64,000 nucleotides of DNA from assembly GCF_014489635.1 (NCBI RefSeq), contig NZ_CP060828.1, positions 7,253,501 to 7,317,500 on the forward strand, read 5' to 3'. Of the stretch, positions 19,328-27,615 are shown one piece after another. This DNA is from Streptomyces roseirectus (lineage in GTDB: Bacteria; Actinomycetota; Actinomycetes; Streptomycetales; Streptomycetaceae). How positions within the stretch are numbered: position 1 is the stretch's first letter; every line of letters starts with the position of its first letter. The notes beneath the pieces were generated by a model. That model searched no databases and had not been told where the DNA came from. It saw only the letters and a list, made by a program, of their open reading frames with translations. The translations under genes and the position numbers were made by a program.

Positions 19328-20119
19328 ATGGCTTCGCTCGCACCGGCACTGGACAAGGACGGCGTACGGCTCACCGTCGACGACACGCTCGCCACGGTGA
19401 CGCTGACCAACCCGGCCAAGCGCAACGCGCAGAGCCCCGCGATGTGGCGGGCGCTCGCCGAGGCCGGGCGTGCCCTGCCGGGCACCGTCCGCGTCGTGGT
19501 GCTGCGCGGTGAGGGCAAGTCCTTCTCCGCCGGCCTCGACCGGCAGATGTTCACGCCCGAAGGCATCGAGGGCGAACGCTCCTTCATCGATCTCGCACGC
19601 GGTGACGACGCCGAACTCGACGCCGCCATCGCCGAGTTCCAGGAGGGCTTCACCTGGTGGCGGCGCAGCGACGTCGTGTCCGTCGCCGCTGTCCAGGGAC
19701 ACGCCATCGGTGCGGGCTTCCAGCTCGCCCTCGCCTGTGACCTGCGCGTCGTCGCCGACGACGTGCAGTTCGCCATGCGCGAGACCAGCCTGGGCCTGGT
19801 CCCCGACCTCACGGGCACCCACCCCCTGGTCTCCCTGGTCGGCTACGGCCGCGCCGCCGAGATCTGCCTGACGGGCCGTTACGTCCACGCCGAGGAAGCC
19901 CTGCGCATCGGCCTGGCCAACACGGTCGTCCCGGCGGCCGGCCTGGACGCCGCCGTCAAGGACCTGACGGCGGCCCTCCTGGCGGCCCCGCGCGACGCCG
20001 TCGTGGAGACCAAGGCGCTGCTCCAGGGCGCCGCCGGACGCTCCTACGACGAACAGCGCGCCGCCGAACGCGCCTCCCAGGCACGCCGGCTGAGGGACCT
20101 GGCGGGGCTGGGGGAGTAG
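19328..20119 (+). CDS. enoyl-CoA hydratase/isomerase family protein
   Basis: 263 aa crotonase-fold enzyme acting on acyl-CoA thioesters. The oxyanion-hole motifs are RGEGKSFSAGLD and HAIGAGFQLALACDLR. The usual second catalytic Glu region reads ETSLGLVPDLTGTHPL, with an Asp where many hydratases have a second Glu/Gly, so the exact reaction is uncertain. ATG 19328 has CGGAGG eight bases upstream. Single gene, convergent with the next. Confidence 0.9.
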   Translation: MASLAPALDKDGVRLTVDDTLATVTLTNPAKRNAQSPAMWRALAEAGRALPGTVRVVVLRGEGKSFSAGLDRQMFTPEGIEGERSFIDLARGDDAELDAAIAEFQEGFTWWRRSDVVSVAAVQGHAIGAGFQLALACDLRVVADDVQFAMRETSLGLVPDLTGTHPLVSLVGYGRAAEICLTGRYVHAEEALRIGLANTVVPAAGLDAAVKDLTAALLAAPRDAVVETKALLQGAAGRSYDEQRAAERASQARRLRDLAGLGE

Positions 20120-20161
20120 CCCCCGGGCTTCGGGGCGCTTCGGGGTTTCCCGGCGTCTCCG

Positions 20162-20845
20162 TCACCCCACGGCCGTCACCAGCACCGCCGCCGTGGGGCT
20201 CCCCGGCAGCCGCTGTACCGCCGCGCGAGCCGCTCTGGCGACGTCCAGGATCCGCAGGTCCACGCGGACGGCGAGCTCCACGCGCGCGTGGAGCCCCGGC
20301 AGTGACTGGGTGCCGGCCCGCTCCTCGTTGTGGACGGTGCCGCCCAGGACACCCGGTACCCCGGCGAGCGCGTCGTCCTGAGGGCCCGTCCAGGCGGGGA
20401 GCGGCGCGAGGGCACCCTCTGGATCGCCCTCCGGTTCAGGGACGTCGTCCAGGGGGCCCGTCACGTGGAGGTCGATCTCCGTGACGACGAGACCGACCCG
20501 TTCCGACGTCGCTGCCGCGAGGGCGGCACGCAGGCGGGCGGCGGCCGTGGGGAGGGGGTCCGTCGGGCGGGAGGAGAACTCGGCGGACAGGCGCAGCGGG
20601 CCCGGCGGGAGGGCGCTCGCGGGTGGCGGGACGACAGGGGCGGGCGCGTCCTGGGGGTCCGTCAGGGACAGGCGCAGGGGGCCCAGGCGCACGCCGGACA
20701 CCTGGCCCGCGAGCGCCCGCCGCAGGGCCGTCTCCGCCGCGCTCTCCGCGATCCAGCAGCCGTCGCGCGGGCCGCCCAGCGGGAGGTACCTGCCGAGTCC
20801 GAGGTGATGGCGGACCGTCTGCCGCCAGTGCTGCTCCGCAGTCAT
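20162..20845 (-). CDS. conserved Streptomyces protein of unknown function (P10-like annotation), divergent from the Asp23 module
   Basis: About 227 aa. The N-terminus is characteristic (QTVRHHLGLGRYLPLGGPRDGCWIAE). The remainder is rich in Ala, Leu and Pro, with two beta-rich repeats ending in VRVDLRILDVARAAR. I recall similar proteins being labelled 'nucleopolyhedrovirus P10 family', which says little about function. The start is uncertain: ATG 20845 is used, but GGAGG is only one base before it; ATG 20863 would place that site inside the gene. It shares a 93-base divergent promoter region with the Asp23 genes, suggesting a related role. Confidence 0.75.
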   Translation of the reverse strand: MTAEQHWRQTVRHHLGLGRYLPLGGPRDGCWIAESAAETALRRALAGQVSGVRLGPLRLSLTDPQDAPAPVVPPPASALPPGPLRLSAEFSSRPTDPLPTAAARLRAALAAATSERVGLVVTEIDLHVTGPLDDVPEPEGDPEGALAPLPAWTGPQDDALAGVPGVLGGTVHNEERAGTQSLPGLHARVELAVRVDLRILDVARAARAAVQRLPGSPTAAVLVTAVG

Positions 20846-20938
20846 TCCTCCAGCCTGCCGCATCCCCGGAGCGCGAGCGGGCAACCGCGCTTACGGTGGG
20901 ACAGGTCGAGGCAGACCGACCGGAAGGGACGTGCGGAG

Positions 20939-21403
20939 ATGACCGACACGACACAGAGCCCCGTCGGCGAGACCGAACAGACGGCGCGCAAGACCGTCAA
21001 ACGGGGCGGCGGCGACCCGGCGACCAGGGGCCGCACGACGATCGCCGACGGCGTCGTGGAGAAGATCGCGGGGCTCGCCGCGCGCGACGTCGTCGGCGTG
21101 CACGCCATGGGCAGCGGCCTCAGCCGCACCTTCGGCGCCGTGCGCGACCGCGTGCCCGGCGGCTCCAAGTCCGTCTCGCGCGGCGTGAAGGCCGAGGTCG
21201 GCGAGGTGCAGACCGCGCTGGACCTGGAGATCGTCGTCGACTACGGCGTCTCGATCGCCGACGTCGCGCGCGCGGTGCGCGAGAACGTGATCGCCGCCGT
21301 CGAGCGGATGACCGGCCTCGAAGTCGTCGAGGTCAACATCGCGGTGAGCGACGTCAAGCTGCCCGAGGAAGAGGACGACGAGCCGGAACCCCGGATCCAG
21401 TGA
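20939..21403 (+). CDS. Asp23/Gls24 family envelope stress protein
   Basis: 154 aa. The Asp23 domain occupies about residues 32-140: GRTTIADGVVEKIAGLAARDVVGVH, a TALDLEIVVDYGVSIADVARAVRENV core, and VVEVNIAVSDVKLP. N- and C-terminal tails are polar, the latter very acidic. Family members in Firmicutes sit under the membrane bound to AmaP, which is encoded three genes downstream. First gene of a five-gene run. ATG 20939 is preceded by GGGACGTGCGGAG. Confidence 0.9.
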   Translation: MTDTTQSPVGETEQTARKTVKRGGGDPATRGRTTIADGVVEKIAGLAARDVVGVHAMGSGLSRTFGAVRDRVPGGSKSVSRGVKAEVGEVQTALDLEIVVDYGVSIADVARAVRENVIAAVERMTGLEVVEVNIAVSDVKLPEEEDDEPEPRIQ

Positions 21404-21428
21404 CGTCCGCGACGCGGAGGGAGCAGAC

Positions 21429-21614
21429 ATGAGCAGGGCCGTGATCGGCATGATCGCCGGCATGGCGCTGGGCTTCGCCGGGTACTTCGGCGGATTCGGC
21501 GCCTTCCTCCTGGTGGCCGCCCTCGGCGCCATCGGGTTCGTCGTCGGCCGGTTCCTCGAAGGGGACCTGGACCTCGGCGACTTCCTGCGCTCGCGCGACG
21601 ACCGGCGCCGATGA
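21429..21614 (+). CDS. small membrane protein of the Asp23 module
   Basis: 61 aa. A Gly/Ala/Phe-rich hydrophobic region (residues 4-42), enough for one long or two short helices, is followed by the acidic-then-basic tail GDLDLGDFLRSRDDRRR. The position between two Asp23-like genes and the composition resemble the DUF2273-type small membrane proteins found in Asp23 operons. GGAGGGAG lies eight bases upstream of the ATG. Its stop overlaps the next ATG (ATGA). Confidence 0.85.
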   Translation: MSRAVIGMIAGMALGFAGYFGGFGAFLLVAALGAIGFVVGRFLEGDLDLGDFLRSRDDRRR

Positions 21615-21955
21615 CGTCCGCCGTCGCGGCGGGGGAGCGCGGGGCGACCCGGATCGCCGACCGGGTCGTCGCGAAGATCGCCTCCCAGGCGGCCCGCGAA
21701 GCCCTCGGCCCCCTCCCGCCCGACGCCGCCCCGCCGCACGCCATGGTGGTCGTCACGCACGACCGCGCGCGCGTACGCGTGTCCCTCGAACTCGACTACC
21801 CCACCGACATCGCGGCGCGCTGCCGCGAGGTGCGTCGACTCGTGGTCGAGCGGGTACGCGCGTTGGTGGGAATGGAGGTGCCCGAGGTCGCCGTCACGGT
21901 CGAACGGCTCCACCCGGCACCGGTACCTGGCGAGGCACAGGGGAGGACGCGATGA
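21611..21955 (+). CDS. second Asp23/Gls24-like protein (short)
   Basis: 114 aa. A divergent Asp23 domain is visible: RIADRVVAKIASQAAREAL at the N-terminus, RVRVSLELDYPTDIAARCREVRRLVVERV in the middle (parallel to the core of the first copy), and EVAVTVERLHP near the end. It is probably a paralogue that could pair with the larger protein. Overlaps both neighbours by four bases, implying translational coupling. Confidence 0.85.
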   Translation: MTSAVAAGERGATRIADRVVAKIASQAAREALGPLPPDAAPPHAMVVVTHDRARVRVSLELDYPTDIAARCREVRRLVVERVRALVGMEVPEVAVTVERLHPAPVPGEAQGRTR

Positions 21956-22608
21956 GCGAACCCCACGGCAGCGAGGGCACGACCCAGCGGCTGCCGGTGA
22001 TCCTGGAGAAACCCGACAGCGGGCCACAGACGCCCCCGCACGAGCCCGGGGCACCGGCGGCGGCCGTCCGCCGCTTCTGGTCCGTGCGGCGCGCGCCGGC
22101 CGCCCTCACGGCCCTCGCCGTCCTGGCCGTCGCCGGCGTCTTCCTGTACGACATCGCCGCCGTGCGCGCCGACCGGCCCGCGATGCGCTGGCGCCGCGAA
22201 CTCGCCCACCAGCTCGCCCAGCGGCCCCTGGACGACACCTGGGTGCTGACCGGCGCGGGTGTCGCCGCCGCCCTGGGCCTGCTGCTCCTGGTGCTCGCGG
22301 TGACGCCGGGCCACCGCGACGTCCTGCCGATGCGCCCGACCCACCCGGACGTCCGCGCGGGCCTGCACCGCGACGCCGCCGCCCTCGTCCTGCGCGACCG
22401 CGCGATGGAGGTCTCCGGCGTCCAGTCCGTCCACGTCAGGATGGGACGGCGCCGTATCGACGTCCGTGCGGTGTCCCACTTCCGGGACCTGGACGACGTC
22501 CGCGCGGACCTCGAAGCGACCCTGGGGGCCGCGCTCGACGGGCTCGCTCTCGCGCATCCGCCGGCCCTCTCGGCGCACGTGCGCCGGCCGCCACGGAAGA
22601 AGGGGTGA
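21952..22608 (+). CDS. membrane protein with DUF6286-type domain
   Basis: 218 aa. Polar N-terminus, then transmembrane helices at about residues 50-68 (ALTALAVLAVAGVFLYDIAA) and 99-117 (VLTGAGVAAALGLLLLVLAV). A cytoplasmic alpha/beta domain follows, resembling the Asp23 core (HRDAAALVLRDRAMEVSGVQSVHVRMG). The topology is close to that of AmaP, encoded next, so the two may form a paired membrane anchor (inference). Four-base overlaps on both sides. Confidence 0.85.
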   Translation: MSEPHGSEGTTQRLPVILEKPDSGPQTPPHEPGAPAAAVRRFWSVRRAPAALTALAVLAVAGVFLYDIAAVRADRPAMRWRRELAHQLAQRPLDDTWVLTGAGVAAALGLLLLVLAVTPGHRDVLPMRPTHPDVRAGLHRDAAALVLRDRAMEVSGVQSVHVRMGRRRIDVRAVSHFRDLDDVRADLEATLGAALDGLALAHPPALSAHVRRPPRKKG

Positions 22609-23192
22609 CCCCGATGCTCCGCACCGTCAACCGCGTCCTGATCGGCCTCACCGGGCTCGCCCTGCTCACGCTGGGCGGCGCCGTCCTGGCCGTCGGCCTG
22701 GGCGCGAACCCGCCGTCCTGGTGGCTCCACGACGGCCCCCACGACGTCCTGCTCAGCACCGCCGAACGCACCCGTTGGCGCGAGGAGAGCTGGTGGTGGC
22801 CGGTCGTCCTCGGCGGCCTCGCGCTGCTGGTGCTGCTCGCCCTGTGGTGGCTGACGGCCAACCTGCGCCGGCGCCGCCTGGGCGAGGTCCTGATCAACAC
22901 CGGCGACGGCGAATCGGCCCTCCTGCGCGGCAGCGCCCTGGAGAACGTCCTGGCGACCCAGACCGCCCACCTCGACGGCGTCTCCCACGCGCGCGTGCAC
23001 CTCACGGGCCGCCGGGACGCCCCGCAGACCCAGGTCCACCTGAGGGTGGAACCCCACGCGTCCCCGGGCGAGGCACTGCGGCACTTCATCACCGAGTCCC
23101 TGGCCCGCGCGCGCGACTCGGCCGCGCTGAAGGCGCTCCCAGCGGAGGTGCGGGTGCGCGCGATGAAGCACAAGGCGGAACGGGTCAGCTGA
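22605..23192 (+). CDS. amaP: alkaline shock response membrane anchor protein AmaP-like
   Basis: 195 aa. Two transmembrane helices: residues about 12-32 (LIGLTGLALLTLGGAVLAVG) and 65-84 (WPVVLGGLALLVLLALWWLT). A C-terminal cytoplasmic domain follows with repeated beta-alpha units (ESALLRGSALENVLATQT; ARVHLTGRRDAPQTQVHLRV). AmaP anchors Asp23 to the membrane in staphylococci; the same combination is present here. Starts at GTG 22605, overlapping the previous stop; ATG 22614 is an alternative. Confidence 0.85.
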   Translation: MTPMLRTVNRVLIGLTGLALLTLGGAVLAVGLGANPPSWWLHDGPHDVLLSTAERTRWREESWWWPVVLGGLALLVLLALWWLTANLRRRRLGEVLINTGDGESALLRGSALENVLATQTAHLDGVSHARVHLTGRRDAPQTQVHLRVEPHASPGEALRHFITESLARARDSAALKALPAEVRVRAMKHKAERVS

Positions 23193-23225
23193 GACCCGGC
23201 CGGAAACCGTGCCGCCGATGCCCGC

Positions 23226-23981
23226 TCAGAAGCCGTGCCGCATCCCGCCGTCCACCGGAAGCATGATCCCCGTCAGGTAGGAGGCGGCCGGCGACAGCAG
23301 GAACGCGCCCGTGCGCCCGAACTCCTCCGGCCGCCCGTACCGGCGCAGCGGGATCCGCGACTCGTTCGCGGCCCGCGTCGCCTCCGGGTCCGCCGACAGC
23401 GCGTCCAGCTCCCGCACCCGGTCCGTGTCGATGCGCGCCGGCAGCAGCCCCACGACCCGGATCCCGCGCGGCCCCAGCTCGTCCGCGAGGGACTTGGCGA
23501 ACCCGGCGAGACCGGGCCGCAGCCCGTTGGAGATGGTCAGCCCCGGGATCGGCTCGTGCACGGACCCCGACAGCACGAACCCGATCACACCCCCGTCCTC
23601 CAGCTCGGCGGCGGCCGCGCGCGCGAGGCGCACGGCACCGAGGAACACGGACTCGAACGCGGCCTCCCACTGCTCGTCCGTGTTGTCCGCGACGAACCCC
23701 GGCGGCGGCCCGCCCACGCTGACGAGGATCCCGTCGAACCCCCCGAACGCCTCGCGCGCGGCGCCGATCAGCCGCTCCGGCGCGCCCGCGTCCGCGTTGT
23801 CGACGGCGACCCCGACGACGTCCGGGCCCAGCTCCGCCGCGGCGGCGGCGGCCCGATCGGCGTCCCGCCCGGAGACGACCACCTTCGCGCCGTCCGCCAG
23901 CAGCTCGCGCGCAACCGCGTTGCCGAGCCCGCGCGTGGCCCCCGTGACGACGTACACCCGGTCCTTCAGTCCAAGATCCAT
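23226..23981 (-). CDS. SDR-family protein with substituted catalytic residues
   Basis: 251 aa Rossmann-fold short-chain dehydrogenase relative. The cofactor motif TGATRGLG (residues 13-20) and the C-terminal LPVDGGM are intact. The active site is altered: the usual Y-x3-K is Ser151-x3-Arg155 (in TISNGLRPGLAGF), and the NNAG motif reads SVGGPPPG. The active-site serine SGS at 138-140 remains. This divergent pattern recurs in some annotated 3-oxoacyl-ACP reductase-like SDRs, so it may define a subfamily with different chemistry. ATG 23981; the long upstream extension in the same frame lies inside the GH15 gene. Five bases separate it from that upstream gene. Confidence 0.88.
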   Translation of the reverse strand: MDLGLKDRVYVVTGATRGLGNAVARELLADGAKVVVSGRDADRAAAAAAELGPDVVGVAVDNADAGAPERLIGAAREAFGGFDGILVSVGGPPPGFVADNTDEQWEAAFESVFLGAVRLARAAAAELEDGGVIGFVLSGSVHEPIPGLTISNGLRPGLAGFAKSLADELGPRGIRVVGLLPARIDTDRVRELDALSADPEATRAANESRIPLRRYGRPEEFGRTGAFLLSPAASYLTGIMLPVDGGMRHGF

Positions 23982-23986
23982 GGCCC

Positions 23987-25774
23987 CTATCCTGCCTGCT
24001 CGCCGTCGAACAGGGCGAGGGCCGAGTTGACCAGCCCGATGTGGCTGAACGCCTGCGGGAAGTTGCCGAGCTGACGGCCGCTGACGGGGTCGTACTCCTC
24101 GGCGAGCAGGCCGACGTCGTTGGTGAGGCCCACCAGGCGCTCGAACAGGGCGAGGGCTTCCGCGCGGCGGCCCGTGAGGTCGAGGGCGTCGACGAGCCAG
24201 AACGAGCACACCAGGAACGTCCCCTCGGAGCCGGGGAGGCCGTCGACGGTCGTGCCGTCGGTGCTGTAGCGGCGCAGCAGCCCGTCGTGGCCCAGCTCCT
24301 CGCGGACGGCGTCGACGGTGCCGACCACGCGCGGGTCGTCGGGCGGGAGGAAGCCGACGCGGGGGATCAGCAGGAGGGCCGCGTCGAGGTCGGGCGAGCC
24401 GTAGGACTGCGTGAAGGTGTTCCGCCCGGCGTCGTAGGCGCGCTCGCACACCTCCCGGTGCACGGTGTCGCGCAGCTCGCGCCAGCCGTCGAGGTCGCCG
24501 CGCAACTGCGGATGGGCCTCCAGCGCGCGTACCGCGCGGTCGGCGGCCACCCACACCATCACCTTCGAGTGCGTGAAGTGCCGCCGCCCGCCCCGCACCT
24601 CCCACAGCCCCTCGTCGGGCTGCCGCCAGTTCTCACGCAGCCACTCCATGAGCGAGTGCTGCAACGCCCACACGTGCGGGCGCGCCCGCATCCCCGAGTC
24701 GCGCGCGAGCGCGAGGGAGTCCATGACCTCGCCGTACACGTCCAGCTGGAGCTGGTCGACGGCGCCGTTGCCGACCCGGACGGGGCGCGAGCCCTCGTAG
24801 CCCGACAGCCACGGCAATTCCTCCTCGGGCAGGCGGCGTTCACCCGCCACGCCGTACATGATCTGGAGGTCCGCCGGATCACCGGCGACCGCGCGCAGGA
24901 GCCAGCGGTGCCACGCCTCGGCCTCCTCGTGGTACCCGGCCGACAGCAGCGCGCCCAGGGTGAGCGTCGAGTCGCGCAGCCAGCAGTGCCGGTAGTCCCA
25001 GTTGCGGACGCCGCCCAGCTCCTCCGGCAGCGACGTCGTGGGCGCGGCGACGATGCCGCCCGTCGGCGCGTACGTCAACGCCTTCAGCGTGATCAGGGAA
25101 CGCGTCACAGCGGCCCTGTAGGGCCCCTTGTAGCGGCAACGGGCCGACCAGGCGCCCCAGTCCTCCAACGAGGCCGCCAGCGCCTCGTACGGGTCCACCC
25201 GGGGCGGATGCGGTTCGTGCGACGGGTGCCAGGTCAGCACGAACGCCACCCGCTCGCCCTGCGCGACCTCGAACTCCGCGTGCGTCCCGAAGTCCTCGCC
25301 CCACGTGCGCACCGGCGGCTCACTGCGCAGCCACACCGAGTCCGGCCCCGCGACGGCGACCCGGTGGCCGTCCGAGCGCCGCATCCACGGCACGATCGAC
25401 CCGTAGTCGAACCGCAGCCGCAACGTGCTGCGCACGGTCACCCGCCCCCGCAGCCCCTCCACGATCCGCACCAGATCGGGCGCCCGGTCGCGCTGCGGCA
25501 TGAAGTCGGTGACCCGCACCGCCCCCTCGCCGGTCTCCCACTCGGTGTCCAGGACCAGCGTCTCGCCCCGGTACGCGCGCCGGGAACAGCCCCCGTCGGC
25601 GTCCTTCGGCGCGATCCTCCAGTGCCCGTTGCCCTCGTCGCCCAGCAGCCGCGCGAAACACGCGGCCGAGTCGAAACGCGGCAGACACAGCCAGTCCACA
25701 GACCCGTCCCGGCCCACCAGGGCGGCGGTCTGTTCATCGCCGACGACGGCGTAGTCCTCGATGCGCGGGTGCAT
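23987..25774 (-). CDS. glycoside hydrolase family 15 protein (glucoamylase/trehalase-like)
   Basis: 595 aa, cytoplasmic (no signal peptide). It begins with the family-typical IEDYAVVGDEQTAALVGRDGSVDWLCLPRFDS. A beta-sandwich N-terminal domain is followed by the (alpha/alpha)6 catalytic domain with GGVRNWDYRHCWLRDS and the C-terminal EEYDPVSGRQLGNFPQAFSHIGL. Similar actinobacterial enzymes hydrolyse trehalose, others alpha-glucans; the substrate is not decided here. ATG 25774 begins the conserved sequence. It forms a probable two-gene unit with the downstream SDR. Confidence 0.9.
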   Translation of the reverse strand: MHPRIEDYAVVGDEQTAALVGRDGSVDWLCLPRFDSAACFARLLGDEGNGHWRIAPKDADGGCSRRAYRGETLVLDTEWETGEGAVRVTDFMPQRDRAPDLVRIVEGLRGRVTVRSTLRLRFDYGSIVPWMRRSDGHRVAVAGPDSVWLRSEPPVRTWGEDFGTHAEFEVAQGERVAFVLTWHPSHEPHPPRVDPYEALAASLEDWGAWSARCRYKGPYRAAVTRSLITLKALTYAPTGGIVAAPTTSLPEELGGVRNWDYRHCWLRDSTLTLGALLSAGYHEEAEAWHRWLLRAVAGDPADLQIMYGVAGERRLPEEELPWLSGYEGSRPVRVGNGAVDQLQLDVYGEVMDSLALARDSGMRARPHVWALQHSLMEWLRENWRQPDEGLWEVRGGRRHFTHSKVMVWVAADRAVRALEAHPQLRGDLDGWRELRDTVHREVCERAYDAGRNTFTQSYGSPDLDAALLLIPRVGFLPPDDPRVVGTVDAVREELGHDGLLRRYSTDGTTVDGLPGSEGTFLVCSFWLVDALDLTGRRAEALALFERLVGLTNDVGLLAEEYDPVSGRQLGNFPQAFSHIGLVNSALALFDGEQAG

Positions 25775-25829
25775 GGAGGCCGGTTTCCCGCCGGACGCCG
25801 GGAACAATCAACCGCACGCCCGAGCGGGC

Positions 25830-26627
25830 CTACACCGTCGCCGGTTCCGCAGGCGCCGTCCCGTCCCGCTGCGCGGCGGCCTCGGCGCGGTCGCGGCGCT
25901 CACGGCGGACCAGGACGTACCAGCCGACGGGGACACCGGCGGCGAAGAGCCACCACTGGACGGCGTAGGCGTAGTTGAGGGCCGCGTTCTCGTCGCCGGG
26001 CTTGCCGATCAGCTCAGGGGTGTCGCCCCGGGGCTCGGGGGACGTCAGGACGAGGTAGCCGCCGAGGACGGGGGCGCCGAGCCGGTGCGCCTCCTCCCCG
26101 CTGCTGATCAGCATGATCTGCCGGTCGGGCAGGCCCTTGAGGTTCTTGATGCCGCTCGCCGCGGTCGTCTCGTCCGGCATCAGCCGCCCGGTGACGGTGA
26201 CCTGCCCGGCGGGCGGCGCCGGGATCTTCGGGAACGCCGTCTGGCTGGGCCCGTCGGCGGGGATCCAGCCCCGGTTCACCAGGACGACCTTGCCGTCCGC
26301 CAGGACGAGCGGCGTGAGGACGTGGAAGCCGACCTCGTCGTCCGCGTTGACCCGGCGGCGCACGACGACCTCGCGCGCGGGGTCGAACCGGCCGACCGCC
26401 GTGACGGAGTGGTAACGCTCCTCACGGGTGACCGCGTGCCCGGGGGACGTCAGCTTCTCCACCGGCACCGGATCGGCGCGCAGGGCCGACGCCACCAGTT
26501 CGTTGCGGGCGTGGCGCTCCTCGTACCGGTGCATCTGCCAGATGCCCAGCCGGATCATCGTAGGGATGAGGACGAGGGCGACCAGCGTGAGGATCACCCA
26601 CTGCCGGGACAACAGGAAGCGGTACAC
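25830..26627 (-). CDS. SURF1 family cytochrome oxidase biogenesis protein
   Basis: 265 aa. Two transmembrane helices at the ends (about residues 8-28 and 222-242) flank an extracytoplasmic domain, the classic SURF1 topology. Signatures seen are LGIWQMHRYEER after the first helix, VLVNRGWIPAD in the middle, and NYAYAVQWWLFAAGVPVGW in the second helix. SURF1 helps assemble heme-copper oxidase. GTG 26627 is chosen because YRFLLSRQW is the family N-terminus. Confidence 0.92.
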   Translation of the reverse strand: MYRFLLSRQWVILTLVALVLIPTMIRLGIWQMHRYEERHARNELVASALRADPVPVEKLTSPGHAVTREERYHSVTAVGRFDPAREVVVRRRVNADDEVGFHVLTPLVLADGKVVLVNRGWIPADGPSQTAFPKIPAPPAGQVTVTGRLMPDETTAASGIKNLKGLPDRQIMLISSGEEAHRLGAPVLGGYLVLTSPEPRGDTPELIGKPGDENAALNYAYAVQWWLFAAGVPVGWYVLVRRERRDRAEAAAQRDGTAPAEPATV

Positions 26628-26817
26628 CCCACGACCGTACAACCCGGTCCCCGGACCGCACCCGGCAGGGGTCCGCCGCTGTGTAACAGTGCCCGCGCCG
26701 GTACAACCGCGCGGCCCCCTCGCCGGTCGAACCGGGTGTGCAGCACGACCGCGCCGAGGCGGAACCGGTGCCGCCCGGCGCGACTCCCGACGTCCCGACA
26801 GACCCCGGAGCCGCACC

Positions 26818-27612
26818 GTGCCCAGAAAACCCCGCCTCACCGCCCTCGCCGCGCTCCTGCTCGCCGCCGGCGCCCTGGCCGCCCCCACCGCCTCGGCGAA
26901 GCCCGCCGCCGACCGCGCCTACACGCTGACCGTGACCACCACCCCGGCGACCACCAATACCGCCGAGCGCTATGTCGACGTCACCGGCACCGTCACCAAG
27001 GCCGACGGCACCCCCGCGGCCGGCATCCCCGTCACCCTCAGGGAGACCCTCCTCTTCACCACCTGGAACCCCTGGGGCGACCCGATCGACCCCACCTACT
27101 ACGAGACCCACGACATCGGCACCCCGGTCACCGACGCCACCGGCACGTTCACCGTCCCGGACGTCGCCATCGACCACACGACCGGCGGCAGCCTGCTCAA
27201 CGTCCAGCCCCGGGTGCGGATCACCGCCTCCTTCGACGAGGACGGCGACCCGAACACCCCGCAGGACGGCTACTACGCGGACACCACGGTGAACCTCAAG
27301 ACCCGGCCCAGTTCCGTGAGTTACCAGGTCAACAAGAAGAAGGTGAAGACGGGCGACATCCTCACCGTCCAGGGCAAGGTCACCCTCCCCAAGGGCGTCG
27401 AACCCGAGGGCACCGAGGTCTTCCTCCAGACCTACTGGGAGGGCCAGTACCGGGTGAAGGTCACCGCCGAGGAGGACGGCTTCTTCGTGATGTCCGTACG
27501 TGTGCGCGGGTACGACGGCACGTTCGCCCTGCGCACCGCCCCGACGGACCTCTACATCACGGGCGCGCACCAGACACTGCCGATCACCAACACCTCGCTG
27601 CCCCGCCCCTAG
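26818..27612 (+). CDS. secreted protein with Ig-like/carboxypeptidase-regulatory-like repeats
   Basis: 264 aa from GTG. A clear Sec signal peptide (LTALAALLLAAGALAAPTASA, cut after about residue 27) is present. The mature part has two beta-sandwich-like repeats, each beginning with a 'T-x-V-x-G-x-V' pattern (YVDVTGTVTKADGTPAAGIPV; ILTVQGKVTLPKGVEPEG). No catalytic motif is seen. Probably an extracellular or wall-associated protein of unknown role. Convergent with the exonuclease gene, three bases apart. Confidence 0.85.
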   Translation: MPRKPRLTALAALLLAAGALAAPTASAKPAADRAYTLTVTTTPATTNTAERYVDVTGTVTKADGTPAAGIPVTLRETLLFTTWNPWGDPIDPTYYETHDIGTPVTDATGTFTVPDVAIDHTTGGSLLNVQPRVRITASFDEDGDPNTPQDGYYADTTVNLKTRPSSVSYQVNKKKVKTGDILTVQGKVTLPKGVEPEGTEVFLQTYWEGQYRVKVTAEEDGFFVMSVRVRGYDGTFALRTAPTDLYITGAHQTLPITNTSLPRP

Positions 27613-27615
27613 CGC

